The translations under genes were made by a program, and so were the position numbers. 64,000 nucleotides of DNA from positions 682,001 to 746,000 of the forward strand of contig JAGTWJ010000017.1 of NCBI GenBank assembly GCA_020064725.1, written 5' to 3'. The notes under the pieces are model-generated. The model saw only the letters and a program-made list of their open reading frames with translations, made no database searches and was not told the origin of the DNA. Of this stretch, positions 1 through 12,161 are shown one piece after another (position 1 is the first letter of the stretch; each line of letters begins with the position of its first letter). Origin of the DNA: Drechslerella dactyloides (lineage: Eukaryota; Ascomycota; Orbiliomycetes; Orbiliales; Orbiliaceae).

Positions 1-208
1 TGGACAGGGTTGTTGAGGGGATCTTGAGAGTATCGCTATAACCAGAGACCGCTCTCGGTAACCTTATAGAACTGACGACAGGCTTTTTTATCTGCCAAGA
101 CTCCGCATTTCTACATGCCCCCCAGCTGTACATACTTACCTAGGTACCTATATATAGCTAGTCTCGAAGCCAGACAGCCCAGATATATAGCTTTGCTGAG
201 CTGCAGCT

Positions 209-345
209 GTTATGCCTGCCTGCCTGCCTGCCCATCCACCCGCTTGCTTGCTTGATTGGTTGCTCGCTTGAGCTTGCTCGCTTGGCGCTTGCCGGCTTGC
301 GGCCTATCTACCTGCTTGCTTGCTTGCCTACCTGTCTGTCTGTGC
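209..345. repeat. Degenerate GCCT/GCTT tetranucleotide repeats
   Basis: Tandem GCCT units, then GCTT units, then a mixed GCTT/CCTACCTG/TCTG tail run across about 135 bp with imperfections. This is a compound microsatellite seen directly in the sequence. Confidence 0.8.
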
Positions 346-1015
346 GTGTAGCTTAAAGTACAGCAGACACCTTGCAATCTCTTGACTGTACGGCCGAAAA
401 ATAATCAGGCATGGTAGCGTGCAGCTGTGCAGTTGGATTTAAGTGCTGCATCGTGGCCTTCAAGTTTGATCTTTGCTACGTATACTCCCCCACCCGGCTC
501 TAAATACTTGAATCAAAAGCCCATTGATTGCTGGTCTGACGGGCAACAGACCTGTATACATGTACTAACTCCCGTTGCCTTTCGGACAGCTAAAGATAGA
601 TCCTCGCCGAGGTGCTCACGGCTAGCTTCGGGGACGCAACCCTCCGAGCTTGGCTCACGGCTTTTAGATTCAAACTATTCTGTACCACCAAGAACAATTT
701 CCGTTCTAGTCTCGGGGACGCTGTCCGTTCTTCTCGGATATCGGCTATGTTAACTATTTCCCGTGAGGGGCCATGCATGTATCCGTCCCCGTCTGCCCCC
801 TCCATCAATGGGGCTAGCGAATAAGGTTATGTTTGCAGCATATGCACCTTACGTCAGTAAACACCGGAATGTTGAAATCGGGAAGTCTCAAAGTACTGGC
901 GTCGACGCGCGTCTTTGTTGAGAACCTGTAAGAAATCGGACGCTAGTACGTTGATCAGGATGAGGGGCAGATTAAGTGCTGGCTTGCTAGCTACCCCGCA
1001 CACAGGATGCCGAAA

Positions 1016-1024
1016 TTTATAAAA
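1016..1024 (+). promoter_or_regulatory. TATA box of the lectin gene
   Basis: TTTATAAAA lies about 118 bp upstream of the lectin ATG. This is a plausible distance for a fungal core promoter with a short 5' UTR. Confidence 0.5.
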
Positions 1025-1141
1025 GCGGGGCCGATCCGCCCATTGATGTCGATTTTGATTTCCTATCAGATCTGTTCTACATTACTCTCGACATTCTCCA
1101 GATAACTTTTGATACAAAACTTCAATTATATAACATTCAAA

Positions 1142-1738
1142 ATGGCTCACGCAGGCAGAATCTACGTTCTTAAGAACCAGAACACTGGCACTGTTCTCGA
1201 TGAGAACCAGGGCAACAACTGGGTTCGTGCCTGGGGCCCTAACGGTGGTGATAACCAGAAGGTTCGTATAGTTAATTAACTTCTCACTCGACGAGCTCAT
1301 GTGTATCAATGACGTTTTATTAGTGGACACTTGACCGTGAAGGTCCCGGCAAGAGATGGCACTTGAGAAACGTTTCGTCCGGAAGATTTCTCGCTGCAGA
1401 AAACGAGGATCAGGGTGCCGCCTTGAGGACAAACGATGAGCCATTCCTCTGGCACATCTCCGAAGATGAGGGTGGCTTCCGGTATGTTCTTGCTCATATC
1501 TACGCAATTAAAACTCGTGAATACTTTCTAATCGTATCTTAATAGTCTCCAAATCCGCAAAGACCTTGACCTCCACATCGATGTTAAGGATGCCAGCCGT
1601 GACGACGACACCATCGTCCTCCTCTGGGAGCGAAAGGGCAACAACCAAGTCTGGCACCTCGAGGAGGGTAAGCATTTCGTCTCCACCCAACTTTCTGCCC
1701 TTAGTCAGTCTTTCTAACGTTATCTGTTTTTAGCTTAA
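1142..1738 (+). CDS. Small beta-trefoil (ricin-B-like) lectin domain protein
   Basis: The spliced model joins 1142..1261, 1324..1481, 1546..1667 and 1734..1738 and encodes 134 residues; all introns are GT-AG and 62-66 nt. The protein is one beta-trefoil of the R-type (QxW)3 class. Three subdomains carry QKW (about residue 39), a FLWHI block and QVWHL near the C-terminus, with repeated LxxxxxGxxL-type strands between them. There is no signal peptide, so it is probably cytosolic or leaves by a non-classical route. Fungal single-trefoil lectins of this kind bind glycans, and some act in defence against grazers; that role is inference here. The last exon supplies only part of one codon and the stop. 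No catalytic domain is attached. The gene stands alone, with its own TATA box upstream. Confidence 0.75.
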
Positions 1739-1811
1739 ATGACTTCACTCACTACCGGGATTTGAACCCGTATATGAGGGTTCGCAAGATCTATTTGTTT
1801 AGGTCTTAGCT

Positions 1812-1827
1812 ACGTAGCGCTACGTAA
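1812..1827. repeat. Perfect 16-bp palindrome TACGTAGCGCTACGTA
   Basis: The sequence equals its own reverse complement. It sits within a looser inverted repeat (CTATTT at about 1792 and AAATAG at about 1826) just after the lectin stop codon. It could form a hairpin at the 3' end or be a protein-binding site; function unknown. Confidence 0.7.
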
Positions 1828-2017
1828 ATAGCTTCTCAATCCGCAAAATCTATAGCTACGGTAGTCTAATAAATCCCACATATGAACCAAAAGTAACAAT
1901 TGATTGTTCGGAAATTTGATCTAGAGGCCGTAAACATGCTGAAGTGACCGTTTGTCTCCATTGTAATCTCAAATGTACTACCGTTTCGCCTTCAAAACTA
2001 AAGTTCGTCCATGGTGG

Positions 2018-2041
2018 TTTTTTTTTTTTTTTTTTTTTTTT
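2018..2041. repeat. T24 homopolymer tract
   Basis: An uninterrupted run of 24 T. On the minus strand this is A24, which could be a mononucleotide microsatellite or the tail of a decayed retroposon. No target-site duplication was found. Confidence 0.8.
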
Positions 2042-3243
2042 AGAAAATATAGAAACTTTTGTTGTTAGTGGTATCAAGCCCAAGATGCAGCCTGTGTTCA
2101 ATTATCAGTTCCAAATGTGGGATTGATTTCCCACCTGATTTTCTTAGAGCTATCGCAAAGGATTTTTTCTGTTATTCAGATGCATCTCGATAGCATTATC
2201 GTACAATCGACGATGAGGGATTGGAGGTGTTGAATGAATTTCGGCGAAATATGATGGGGCGGCCATGCATAGACCCGAGCTTTCGACATTGGTGGTCCGC
2301 TTTTTTTAACGTAGGGACTTCGCTTTTAACAAAGAGTACTTTCGATATATATTACAACAATCTCACGCAGAAGATCTGATAGATTTCTGCTTTTAGTCGA
2401 GCACTGCACTGTATCACTAACTGTCTGATTGCTAATCCGCCTGCCTATATAGTTATAGTACAAGCAAGAAAGTCCTTCAGGCTACAATAAACCATCTTAC
2501 CGGCGAAGTCCTTCCATCTTGCTTCGCCCATCCGCACCGGGAATGATAAAGCACAAGCTCTGACCAACTGCAGCTAATCTCAGTCTCGTAACTAAGTGCT
2601 TAAGTCCTTAATTTAAATGTTAACGAACCTCCACAGCCATGCATGCGGGCTGATGGTGGAGCAAACTTTGACCAATTAAGCTTTCTGCTGCATCCGCCGT
2701 CGCGGCTCAAATCGAACACTCAATCGGGAGCTGAGCTCCTCGCAACATGCCCCCCATGCCATGCATGGTAGCTGTTTTTGCGTGCACGAAACGCAACTTC
2801 GAATCACGCATATTTCGAAATCACCATGCATGCACGACGGATTAATTAATTAATCAACGGACGATGAAAGAGTGCAGTCGTTATCATATAAAGTGATGTC
2901 ATGGCGTTCTGCATCCTAATTTATACAAAGGAAACGAAGTGAAATGAAAAGACAGCAAGCAGCCATTCATGATCATGGCTCGACCAGAATGGAAAAAAAA
3001 AAACTTTTCTTCTTCTGCATCCTATCTCATATTACACGACCGATCGCATGTTCGTTCTGCCTCCCCTCCTCATAGTATAATAGTAGCAGCGATGTATGAA
3101 AATACATACATCCACCGAAGGTAGTAGTTAGGTGTGCGTAGAGCAATGCAATAAACATCAAGAGCCACGCCCTCCACATATGTATGTCTAAGCTAAAAAA
3201 CGAGCACGGGTGAATAGAAGGCGAGGCCTACGCCATTCGTAAT

Positions 3244-5555
3244 CTAGCGGGAAGCCATAGCTATAGAAACAATCAGCATCAGCTTCCGTCAAATTCTACG
3301 GGCGGACGACGGAAATGTAACATACCCTTGGTGACCAAGCGCCGCAGCGCCAGCTCCTGCTTCTTCATGTCCTCAGCAGTCGCGTCTTCAACCTCCAACT
3401 GCGCCATCGCATCACTCAGCTGGTCTTCAATCTTCTTCAACTGTCCCTTCTTCAACTTCAACAGCATACCCGGATCGGAAGCGATCTCCTCAACCCGCGA
3501 GATGTAGCTCTCAAGCTGCTGCCGGGCCTCGAACTTCTTCGAGAAGGCGTTATCCGACGTCTTGAACTTCTCAGCATCTTCGATCATCTGCTCGATTTCA
3601 GTGGAGCTGAGCTTGCCGACCGCGTTCGAGATGGTGATGTTGGCACTGCGGCCAGTGGATTTCTCCGAAGCGGTAACCTTGAGGATACCGTTGACGTCGA
3701 CCTCGAAGATGACCTCGAGAACGGCCTCACCAGCCTTCATCGGCGGGATGGGGGCAAGGGTGAACTCTCCAAGGGAAGTGTTATCCTCGCAGTTGACGCG
3801 CTCGCCCTGGAAGACAGGGAACTGGACAGTGGTCTGGTTGTCGGCAACAGTGGTGAAAGTTCGCTTCTTCATTGTTGGGACGGTTTGGCCGCGCTATACC
3901 CTTGTCAGCATTGATGAACCGAAAGATCACTAATGGATAATTAAACTTACAGGAACGACCGGAGCAAAGATGTTGCCCTCCATGGCGACACCGAGGGACA
4001 GAGGAACGACGTCCAACAAGAGCAAGTCGGCAGTCTCGTCCGAGGTGGCCTTGCCGGAGAGGATACCAGCCTGAACGGCGGCACCAAAGGCAACAGCCTC
4101 ATCGGGGTTGATGCTCTGCCCAGTTTGTTAGCGAGGAACCCACCAAAAATCTCTACAATACGGATGTTATCTCACCTTCTCCAACTTCTTGCCATCAAAG
4201 AAGTCGCTGAGCAGCTTCTGGATCTTCGGGATACGAGTGGACCCACCGACAAGGACGACCTCATCAACCTTCGACTTCTCGATGGCTGCATCCTTCATGA
4301 CCTGGGCAACAGGGTCAATGGTGCTCTTGAACAGCGCAGCGTTGAGATCCTCGAAACGAGCCCGAGTGATGGTCGAGTTGAAGTCCTCGCCACCGGACAA
4401 GCTGTCGATTTCGACAGTCGTGCTGGTAACGCTGGACAGGGTACGCTTGGCACGCTCGCAAGCGGACCTGAGACGACGCAGGGCACGCGGGTCGTCGCTG
4501 ATGTCAACCTTGCTCTTTCGCTTGAACTCGGCCTTGAAATGCTCCAAGAGAGCGGTATCGAAGTCCTGTCCTCCGAGATGGGTATCACCGGCAGTAGCCT
4601 TGACGGTGAAGACGCCACCTATGCAGCATCGTTAACATCAAGCTGTCGTCACATATTCACTTTTCGGAGACATCGCAACTCACCCTGAATGTTAAGGAGG
4701 GAGACATCGAAGGTACCACCACCGAGATCGTAGATCAGGACATTCCTCTCCTTCTCGCTCTTACCCGCGCCGAGACCGTAGGCGATCGCAGCAGCGGTGG
4801 GCTCGTTGATGATTCTGAGCACGTTCAAGCCAGAGATCGCGCCAGCGTCTTTGGTGGCCTGTCTCTGGTTGTCGTTGAAGTAGGCCGGGACAGTGATGAC
4901 GGCCTTCTCAACAGTCTTGCCGAGCTTAGCATCGGCGATCTCCTTCATCTTGAGGAGCACCATGGAGGAGATCTCCTGCGGCGAGAACTGCTTCGTCTCA
5001 CCGAGATACTCGACCTGTTGAGCCAATTACCCGGCATTAGCACAGTCGAGTCTTACAAATCATCGCTGAGCACAAGGGAGCAAGGAAAAAGATTTACGCA
5101 CCTCGATGAACGGGTTGCCCTCCTTGTCGACGACCTTGAACGGCCAGGTCTGGACATCCTTCTTGACGCTGGGGTCGTCGAATCGTCGACCGATCAAGCG
5201 CTTGGCATCGAAGACGGTGTTCCGCGGGTTCAAAGCCGCTTGATTCTTCGCGGCGTCACCGATCAATCGCTCATCTGGAGTGAATGCGACGAAAGACGGG
5301 GTAACGCGGTTTCCCTGCTCATTGGCGACTAGAAATCGCACTGTTAGGCGGACCACCGACACCCGGGAACGCACAGATCAAGACGGGGGAACTAACTGAT
5401 CTCGACACCGCTGCCTTCGTAGATGGCGACGCAAGAGTACGTGGTACCTGGAGCAACGGACGGTTAGTGGGGCACTCGACGACGGCGACGGGAAGCAGGA
5501 CAAGGCTATACGCACCCAGATCGATACCAATGGCACCGTCGTAAAGTTCTGTCAT
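3244..5555 (-). CDS. ssb1: Ribosome-associated Hsp70 chaperone Ssb
   Basis: Exons on the minus strand are 5516..5555, 5397..5447, 5102..5328, 4684..5014, 4176..4618, 3951..4115, 3326..3893 and 3244..3260, giving 613 residues, the same length as yeast Ssb1. The N-terminus has the nucleotide-binding signature GIDLGTTYS. The ATPase domain continues with NEPTAAAIAYGLG and DLGGGTFDVSLL, and VVLVGGSTRIPK follows. The substrate-binding domain starts after LLLLDVVPLSLG and keeps NTTVPT/MKKRTFTT. Features typical of Ssb rather than Ssa or BiP are the ERLIGDAAKNQAALNPRNTV block and the absence of an EEVD or HDEL tail. Ssb binds nascent chains at the ribosome with RAC in the cytosol. The final exon is only 17 nt and yields the ending VTKAMASR. 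Reading through the last intron would give a wrong, longer tail. Seven introns of 57-87 nt are unusually many for an Hsp70. Confidence 0.95.
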
Positions 5556-6260
5556 CTTGGCTGATTGATGGGTAAGGCGAGGGATCTCAGGCCGACTGTG
5601 AATTGAATGAAGGAGAGGGAGAGAAGCAAAGATCTGGTCAAGAAGAGAAGAGAAGAGCAGAGGTGAGAACTGAACAGGCGCTGCCGTTGCAGAAAATCAA
5701 TTTTTTTTTTCCTTGCATGCACTTCTTCGCTTTAGCTTTTTTTGCAACAGGGTCTTTCCTATCTGGAAATTTTGAAAGTGAAAATGCCAAGCGGACCAGC
5801 TGGTTGGTGGGCCCTTTTGGCGAGCCCCGCCTGGCCTAGGGCCCAGGAATACCCGCCCGCCGCGGTAGCCCTGGGCACAGCCGCTTCCCGTCTTCCAACA
5901 CGCCCAACGCAGTTTTGTGTGTAACGTCGGCGCCGCCTTCAAAGGTGCTCCAACACATCCGCCCCAGACACTCCGTTCCAGCTCTTTGGCACCATCCAAC
6001 GGCATCCATCTTCCATCAACCCATCCCGCATTCCGGCACCTTCCAACATCTGATCATCTCACCCCCAATCACGCATCACGACACCTGCCGCTCCACAATC
6101 GCCTCCTGGAGCGGCCGGGGTATTCTAGCACGTAAGACATAACCGAGCAACCGGTGTCTACACGTCCGCTGCAGTGCTGACCTACAATTGATTCTATATC
6201 AGTCGTAACCGGATTCAAACCTGACAATTCATAGCTGGAGATCAACTTTGAGTCTCATCG
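5556..6260. promoter_or_regulatory. Divergent promoter region SSB1 / F-box gene
   Basis: About 700 bp separate two diverging start codons. It contains purine-rich sequence next to SSB1, a poly-T run (5700-5710) and GC-rich blocks. No coding sequence is supported. Regulatory elements for both genes are expected here by position. Confidence 0.5.
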
Positions 6261-9200
6261 ATGAACAACATGCGATTCAGGCAGGTCTACTGCTGCATCT
6301 GCGGCGTGCCGATTCGCCGTCTACGCGATGCCGACACCAGGAGACACGAGGGCGATGCCTTCAACAGTCCTGGAGCCGACTGGCTGCGAGACTCCGTCTT
6401 TAGTCTGTAGTTACCATCTCCCGATCTTAGTCATTGATTTACATGCCCTCTGAGTCATCATACACACTGGCCTCCATCCTGCTTCACCCAATGCTCGAAT
6501 GGGTTCTTGAACGCCTATAATATTCAACGCGCATCTTTCAGTTCATCTTGGCAGATTGTTCACTTCTAACTTCATTCGGACGTTTAGTCTACGATGCCGT
6601 ATTCCCTGTCTCTACCTCTGATTTTCCGAACCCTAGAAAAATACAAATCGAAGACCTGAAGATAGGACGCTTTCCAGGGTCCCGCCCGGAACCAGGCACG
6701 ATCGACCCAGATACCAACGAGTTCATACCGAAGAACATCTCCATCTTCCGCCCGGAATTCGGAGCCGACAGAAGGCGCTCGAATGGCTACCCACTCCACA
6801 AGTCCTGCTGGGGCTTGTTGCGTAGCCAGCTGGGTGCCATAAGCGGCTCTTTGGACGAGCGGACGGTCCACACAACATTGTACGACATCCTTGAGAACAC
6901 GATGTTTGCAAAGAGCAAACTACGATGGCCACATGGAGACTATGGTGTTTCCGCATACCAGCACAACATCAGCTGGAGCTTACCCGCTGAGCTCCCGTTT
7001 CTTCACGATAACCCCGCCGAAGACATTTCTCAAATCATATCCGCCCAGGAGATCCATGCGCTCAGCCAAAAACCGGTCCTCATTCCTGACTTCCTACCGC
7101 TGCCAACGGAAATTCAGCTCGCCGTGTTGAAACATCTATCCTCGTCGGACATCGACGCTCTTCAGCAAATTCCATCCAACAGAAAAATCGAATGCCCGGA
7201 CATCTGGAAGTCGCTTATCTCTCCCACCGGCGAGTTTGGTTACACGGACGGCGCGCACATCCCAGAGCTCCGGACGCAACACTCATGGTACGCCTTGTGC
7301 CAAGCAGCACGATACCACTGCGGTCCGGCCGGTAAACTACAAAATCGCTATCGCATCTGGAAGATATGCAAATCACTAGCAGACGCCGTCATCGATATTG
7401 TTCGCTCCCAACAAGCGAACATGCACGTCCGCGCCGCCGTCCGAGGAAACCCTAATTTCTGCGCGCCACCCGAAATGGAACGCCCGGACACATTCACAGT
7501 ACAAGCCGAGAGGCACGCGTGGTTTTCCCGGAGTAGCCAACTCTCCTGTGCCACGGTAGTTAAATACTCAACCGAGACGGATAGTGTGATTGTCGACAGC
7601 ATGGTCATCTACTACGCTGGCTCCGGCGACCTACGATATGTGTCCGGTCTGGAACTTTTGCCTGCTGGGGACAAGATTGGATATCTGACCGGCAGAACGC
7701 GCCGGGTAGCCGTTACCGATACGAGATTCGTGCACACTGCAGTATCCATCTTTGGCCTTGTGGATATCGCGTTCTCAAAGACGAAAGGCGACGTCGTCTG
7801 GTTTGGCGGCTGCCAACCTGCCAGAGCGTCGGATACGATTGCTATCTCACGACGAATTCTCCAGCAGAGCGAGATTGGCGGACATGAAATCAAGATTGAC
7901 GCAAAGCTAGATGTAAGAATATGAACCCATTCTGAACCCTTCGCAAGGTTTCATGTGCACACCTAACGCATGACGCATCCAAATCACCAGGAATCCAAGA
8001 TATCCTACCTTCGCTTGACCATGCCAGAGATTATCCCAACCACGGCCCTCTCGGAGCCTGAGAACTTTGTCCAATCGAGACCCTGGTCTCCCTATCCGCC
8101 GGACACAAGAGGCCCATTCACCCGTGCCTCTCGAATCAGCGAGAGATACTGGGGTTACTACGAGAACTTCCACGTGAACAATGTTATCTCCCTTCAAGGG
8201 CGTGCCCTTAAACGCATAACCGCCTGGGCATTACCGGAGCGCTGGTCATCGCCATTCGACCTCTGCGGGCTCACAGCACATTTCGAGGACCCGAATGCGA
8301 ATCCGCCAATGACAATCGGCGATTGCAGCGGCGTCGCTATCGATTTCTTCGTGAGCGGAAATGCTGGAGAGCATCTGGTGTCCGTCGAGCTACTATCACC
8401 AGCGAGATATTGGGGTAATTATACTCTTCGCGGAATCAGGGTATGTTCACCTTTCTCGCAATTCTGCATGTCACGAAATGATGTTTATTGACGAGTGCGT
8501 AGATGGCAACGAACTGGGGCCGGATAGGTCATTTTACCGGCAGAACCACCTCTCAAGAACTGTTTGAATCAACGCCGATACTGGCTAGCACCAATCGCTC
8601 CATCGTTGGTCTATTCGGGAACGGCCGAATGGTGAGTGTGATAACTTCCAGTGAGCGCTTCTCACGACGTACTGATGCATTTGCGTGGCCTACAGGAGCC
8701 GCACTCGAAACGTCTGCCCCTTCTTGGTGTCCTCTCGATTTCGAACTCCCCAGACGGCAACGAGCCTCGAGATAAATTTCCAGTCATTCAGGATGCCGGC
8801 GTCGAGGAAAGTGAATGTGGCTCTTGGGCTCCCATGGAAGAGGCGAGAGGTAAACGCCCCGATGGAGTCGCCGATAGCGTTCAAGATGGAGATACACAAA
8901 TCCCGACAAAAACCCGAGCCCCATACGAAGTCCTTCACTTCGCCAGCAACATGCCACGGACGACTGCGATCATGAACGGAACCGGGTACACAACATTGGC
9001 CCTCCTCCCCACGGACTACAGCATTACGGTGACCTGCTATAGCACTCTCTCTCCTCGTCCTCGTCTAACCGGTCTCGTATTCTCTTTCACCCCAAAACGC
9101 GCACGGCCAGACGAGAATCCAAAACCTTGGGATCAGAAACTTTCACAATCACATCTTGGCCAAATCGGCAACTCCCAAGCCCTCGTCCCTCTGATTCTTG

Positions 9201-9740
9201 ATGACTCCGAGCGTTTAGTTTCCATCGAATGGTGCACAGACAGTCCGCCCACGGAGGCCCTCAAGAATGGTGTGGCCACCAGCTTGACGTTGCTCACAAG
9301 CCACGGACGGTCGATATCATGGACTCCAGCGGGAAATCCCATTGTTGCTACGGCTGAGCTTCCGCCCAGCTTTCTGATCGGCATGATGGGCGGAATTCTC
9401 CTCCTCAAGCCTGATGTACGTTGTCCCTGCAAAGCCGCTTCCTTTGTTTTCATCTGTGCTCTCAAAGCTACGTGGACATTAATCTGATCGTTTCGTATTC
9501 TCATAGTCAATCTTGCGCTGGACCTTTACGAACAACTCTGACCATCTCACAATCCACAATCGTAAGCTGATCTTCCCAGCAGCTGACGACTCTCTGCCCG
9601 TCTTGCAATCCGTCCCGCAGCCAGAAGACCCGCCAGAAGACTCGTCCGAACACGCACCCGCCTCTAAACCTTATAAGCGCAAGATCTTCGGCTCCTTGAA
9701 GATGCTACCGAATAAGGCTCTGTGCGGACTCGTCAAGTAA
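6261..9740 (+). CDS. Large F-box protein with N-terminal CxxC motif
   Basis: The model joins 6261..6402, 6555..7912, 7991..8440, 8503..8631, 8696..9415 and 9507..9740, giving about 1010 residues. The N-terminus carries a YCCICGVP CxxC motif (Cys11/Cys14), followed by a YPLHKSCWGLL block at about 125-136, both typical of a fungal family of F-box proteins. The F-box itself (LPTEIQLAVLKHLSSSDI) lies at about 230-250 and should bind Skp1 of an SCF ubiquitin ligase. The remaining ~700 residues contain repeated beta-rich segments with similar cores (GYLTGRT and GHFTGRT) and a GLFGNGRM...LPLLGVLS stretch. These may be the substrate-recognition part. Introns 2-5 are phase 0 and fit well. The first junction (6402/6555, 152 nt) is the least certain. 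Substrates are unknown. Confidence 0.75.
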
Positions 9741-12161
9741 ACGCACTACAACGCCGAGTCCTAGTACGTGGCAATATTGTCTGTACAAAGACGTACGTTT
9801 TCTGCAATTGTGTAATATTCGCGCACTAATGTTTCCATGACCGACCCAGACTTGCTACAGATTTCTTGTGATCGAAGTGCAAAATCCTATTGATCCTTAT
9901 TTCCTTTGTCCTACTCTTTACCCCCAACTGAGCTACCCTATCCGTTAGATTAGAATAATATTCACGGGAACGTCAAACTAATATTTTGTGATATCACTTT
10001 TGTAAAAATGCACGCCTCGTTAGCTGTAGACCCGGAGATTACTGCAAGCTCCCGGACTCCGCGACGCCTCATCTTTGTTTCGTTTCCAAGCTCTCGTGAA
10101 TGATTCCAAGTTTTTGGTTTACGGGACAGCCTGCATGCGCATGCAAGGCTTCGGCCGATAATTGTAGCGACGCCCGAGCTAGCGTTTCAACGAAACCATC
10201 AATACACATCATGATTGGTATTAGCCCCCTTCATGGCAGCACTCGGCCGCCCGTCAATGCCTAAGCCACGTGGGACAGTGCGGAAACTCTAGCTGAAATG
10301 GAATCACGGGCTTGTGCTACACACCTAGACTCGTCGCTTGCCATTCCCTGAAGCGGTGGTGAGCACCGTGTTTACGTAATTATCGGACTTTTTGGCACAC
10401 AGTTGGACACATCGAGCTCTGTTGCGGATTTCGAACGGACCGTGTTGACGCATATGCATGGTTTCACGAAGTCGTTACATAGATTGATCCCGAGTGAAGG
10501 ACTGGTCTGTATATTGATTCGGAGATGTCCCCTGTTAACTTTCTGCCTATTTCTAGATTATCTAGTGGCCATATCCGAGGGTAAAATTACCGAGCAGCGC
10601 TGAAGTTTAAGATCAAGACGGGAGACTGAAGATATATCTGCAGTACGTATACGTAACGCAATCAATTTATATTTATTGCTGTATCGCGTAAACAGATTCT
10701 GGCCAAACGTACGTCTATAATTGGAAACAGAGCCTGTACGCTCTTTCAACAGTGCAATATAACCTCCCAGCGGGCACAGACGCGGTCAGCCGGCAGCCTC
10801 TGGATGAGACAAGCACAGACGTCACAGCACCAGCGAGTGGAGACCGCCCCGTTCGAATCGAGTTCGCCAACGCAGCACCCGAACACGCCCACCGTCATAG
10901 CAGCAGAAATGGCTTCATGCCTGAATATGCACCTCTCGTGCACAGGCGTCCCAAGATCGCGGTATCTATACATCCACAATACATCAGCCCTCGAGCTCGA
11001 CGGTATTGTCTCCAACCGACGACGAATAATCACGCAAGTGCTTGGATCGATCTCGCCGGCAGGGAGTTCGACCCGGCTCCGCGGCGCCAGACGCCCCCTC
11101 TCTAGCGGTTTGCAGCCTAGCTATCGCTCTGGTTCCCTGTTTGAAGGCGCCACTAGTCCCCAGCTCAGACCCCCAGCCTTTCAGCTTGACGACGCCCCGA
11201 GCGAGCCATTCTTCGCCAATCCGGCTAGCGCGCTCGGACGACTTGTGGAACATGAGATCTATCTGTGTCTGCGTACGCATGGCCAAGATGCTATTGCTGT
11301 TTCCACTTTTCGAGCCATTACGTTAGCGCTATAGCATGGCAATTTGGCGAGCGGGCTTTTTCCTCGCCCCGTGCGGACCAATTGCAGTCGGTTTCCAGCT
11401 GGCGGTTCTAACCCATCCGTCAAGATGCTATTGCAGGCCTATGCTTGTATGATCTCGAGTCCTCGCGGGTCCCAGTGACGGCGCTCCACACGCACAGGTA
11501 TAAAGGGCTGCCTACGATGGGTCCGCCCCGAGTGGATGGTCGTTGGCTTCCCCAGATTTTCCCGGTATAACACTAGCAGTGCCGCCGCATGCCAGCCGGT
11601 CCATACTTGGGCAGCTCGATCATTCGTGGATAATTCCTATCGTTTAGCAAGCAGAAACGTTTTATAACGACAAGAAGTTCTAGATTCAGGCGTATATATA
11701 TAAGATCCACCAGTCCCGCCGAACCCGGAAAACTAACACTGCGGGGAAAGAGTATCGCGACAGTCTCGGGCGCTCGACGGGAGGCCGTGTCCGCCGGATG
11801 GGTTCTAGCGACCCGATATTTCAGACATTCTGAAATACACGGCACCCGAAAGGACAACGCGCGGTGATCGACTAGCATCGAGGTGAGGTAGCTAAGCATC
11901 TCTTATACATCCTGCTAAATTTCCCGTCCCTTGAGCTAAATCTTGTTTTGGGATTACCTGTGCTGCTAAAGACCACATGGCTTCGTCATTGTCGTAGCCG
12001 GATCACCCTATTCGTTCAGCTTGTACCTATATATCACCTTTGCTGGATCGATTACGATCAAAGATGGTGTAGATATATATAAATACGAAACCCAGGCGAC
12101 GGTCCTACTGACCCTTTGAGATACGTGACCAGGGTATACTATACGCTCAATATATCACACA
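9741..12161. other. Intergenic region, no gene recognised
   Basis: About 2.4 kb. Overlapping open frames on both strands between 10750 and 11330 are GC-rich but have no recognisable domain or splice structure and are not called. The right end carries the promoter of the following membrane-protein gene. Confidence 0.5.
12074..12085 (+). promoter_or_regulatory. TATA-like element upstream of SAT4-like gene
   Basis: TATATATAAATA about 80 bp upstream of the ATG at 12162. It is a plausible core promoter. Confidence 0.4.

Larger units (their letters stand above)
1..1141. other. Left-edge intergenic region
   Basis: No gene is recognised here; the open frames are short and lack family resemblance. 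The stretch holds a block of tetranucleotide-like repeats (209-345) and, at its right end, the promoter of the lectin gene with a TATA box about 120 bp before the ATG. Confidence 0.6.
1739..3243. other. Intergenic region between lectin and SSB1 3' ends
   Basis: The two genes converge on this stretch. It contains a tRNA B-box-like sequence, a 16-bp palindrome, a T24 tract and several TTAATTAATTAATTA-like AT-rich runs near 2842-2853. No coding region is supported. Confidence 0.6.

Noticed and set aside
1741..1860. tRNA gene on the minus strand
   Set aside because: Only the T-arm and a possible 3' acceptor are present. No complementary 5' acceptor, D-arm or anticodon arm could be found.
10746..11334. 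Overlapping open frames on both strands (up to 176 codons)
   Set aside because: No domain, no splice structure and no compositional preference for one strand. They look like chance frames in a GC-rich patch.
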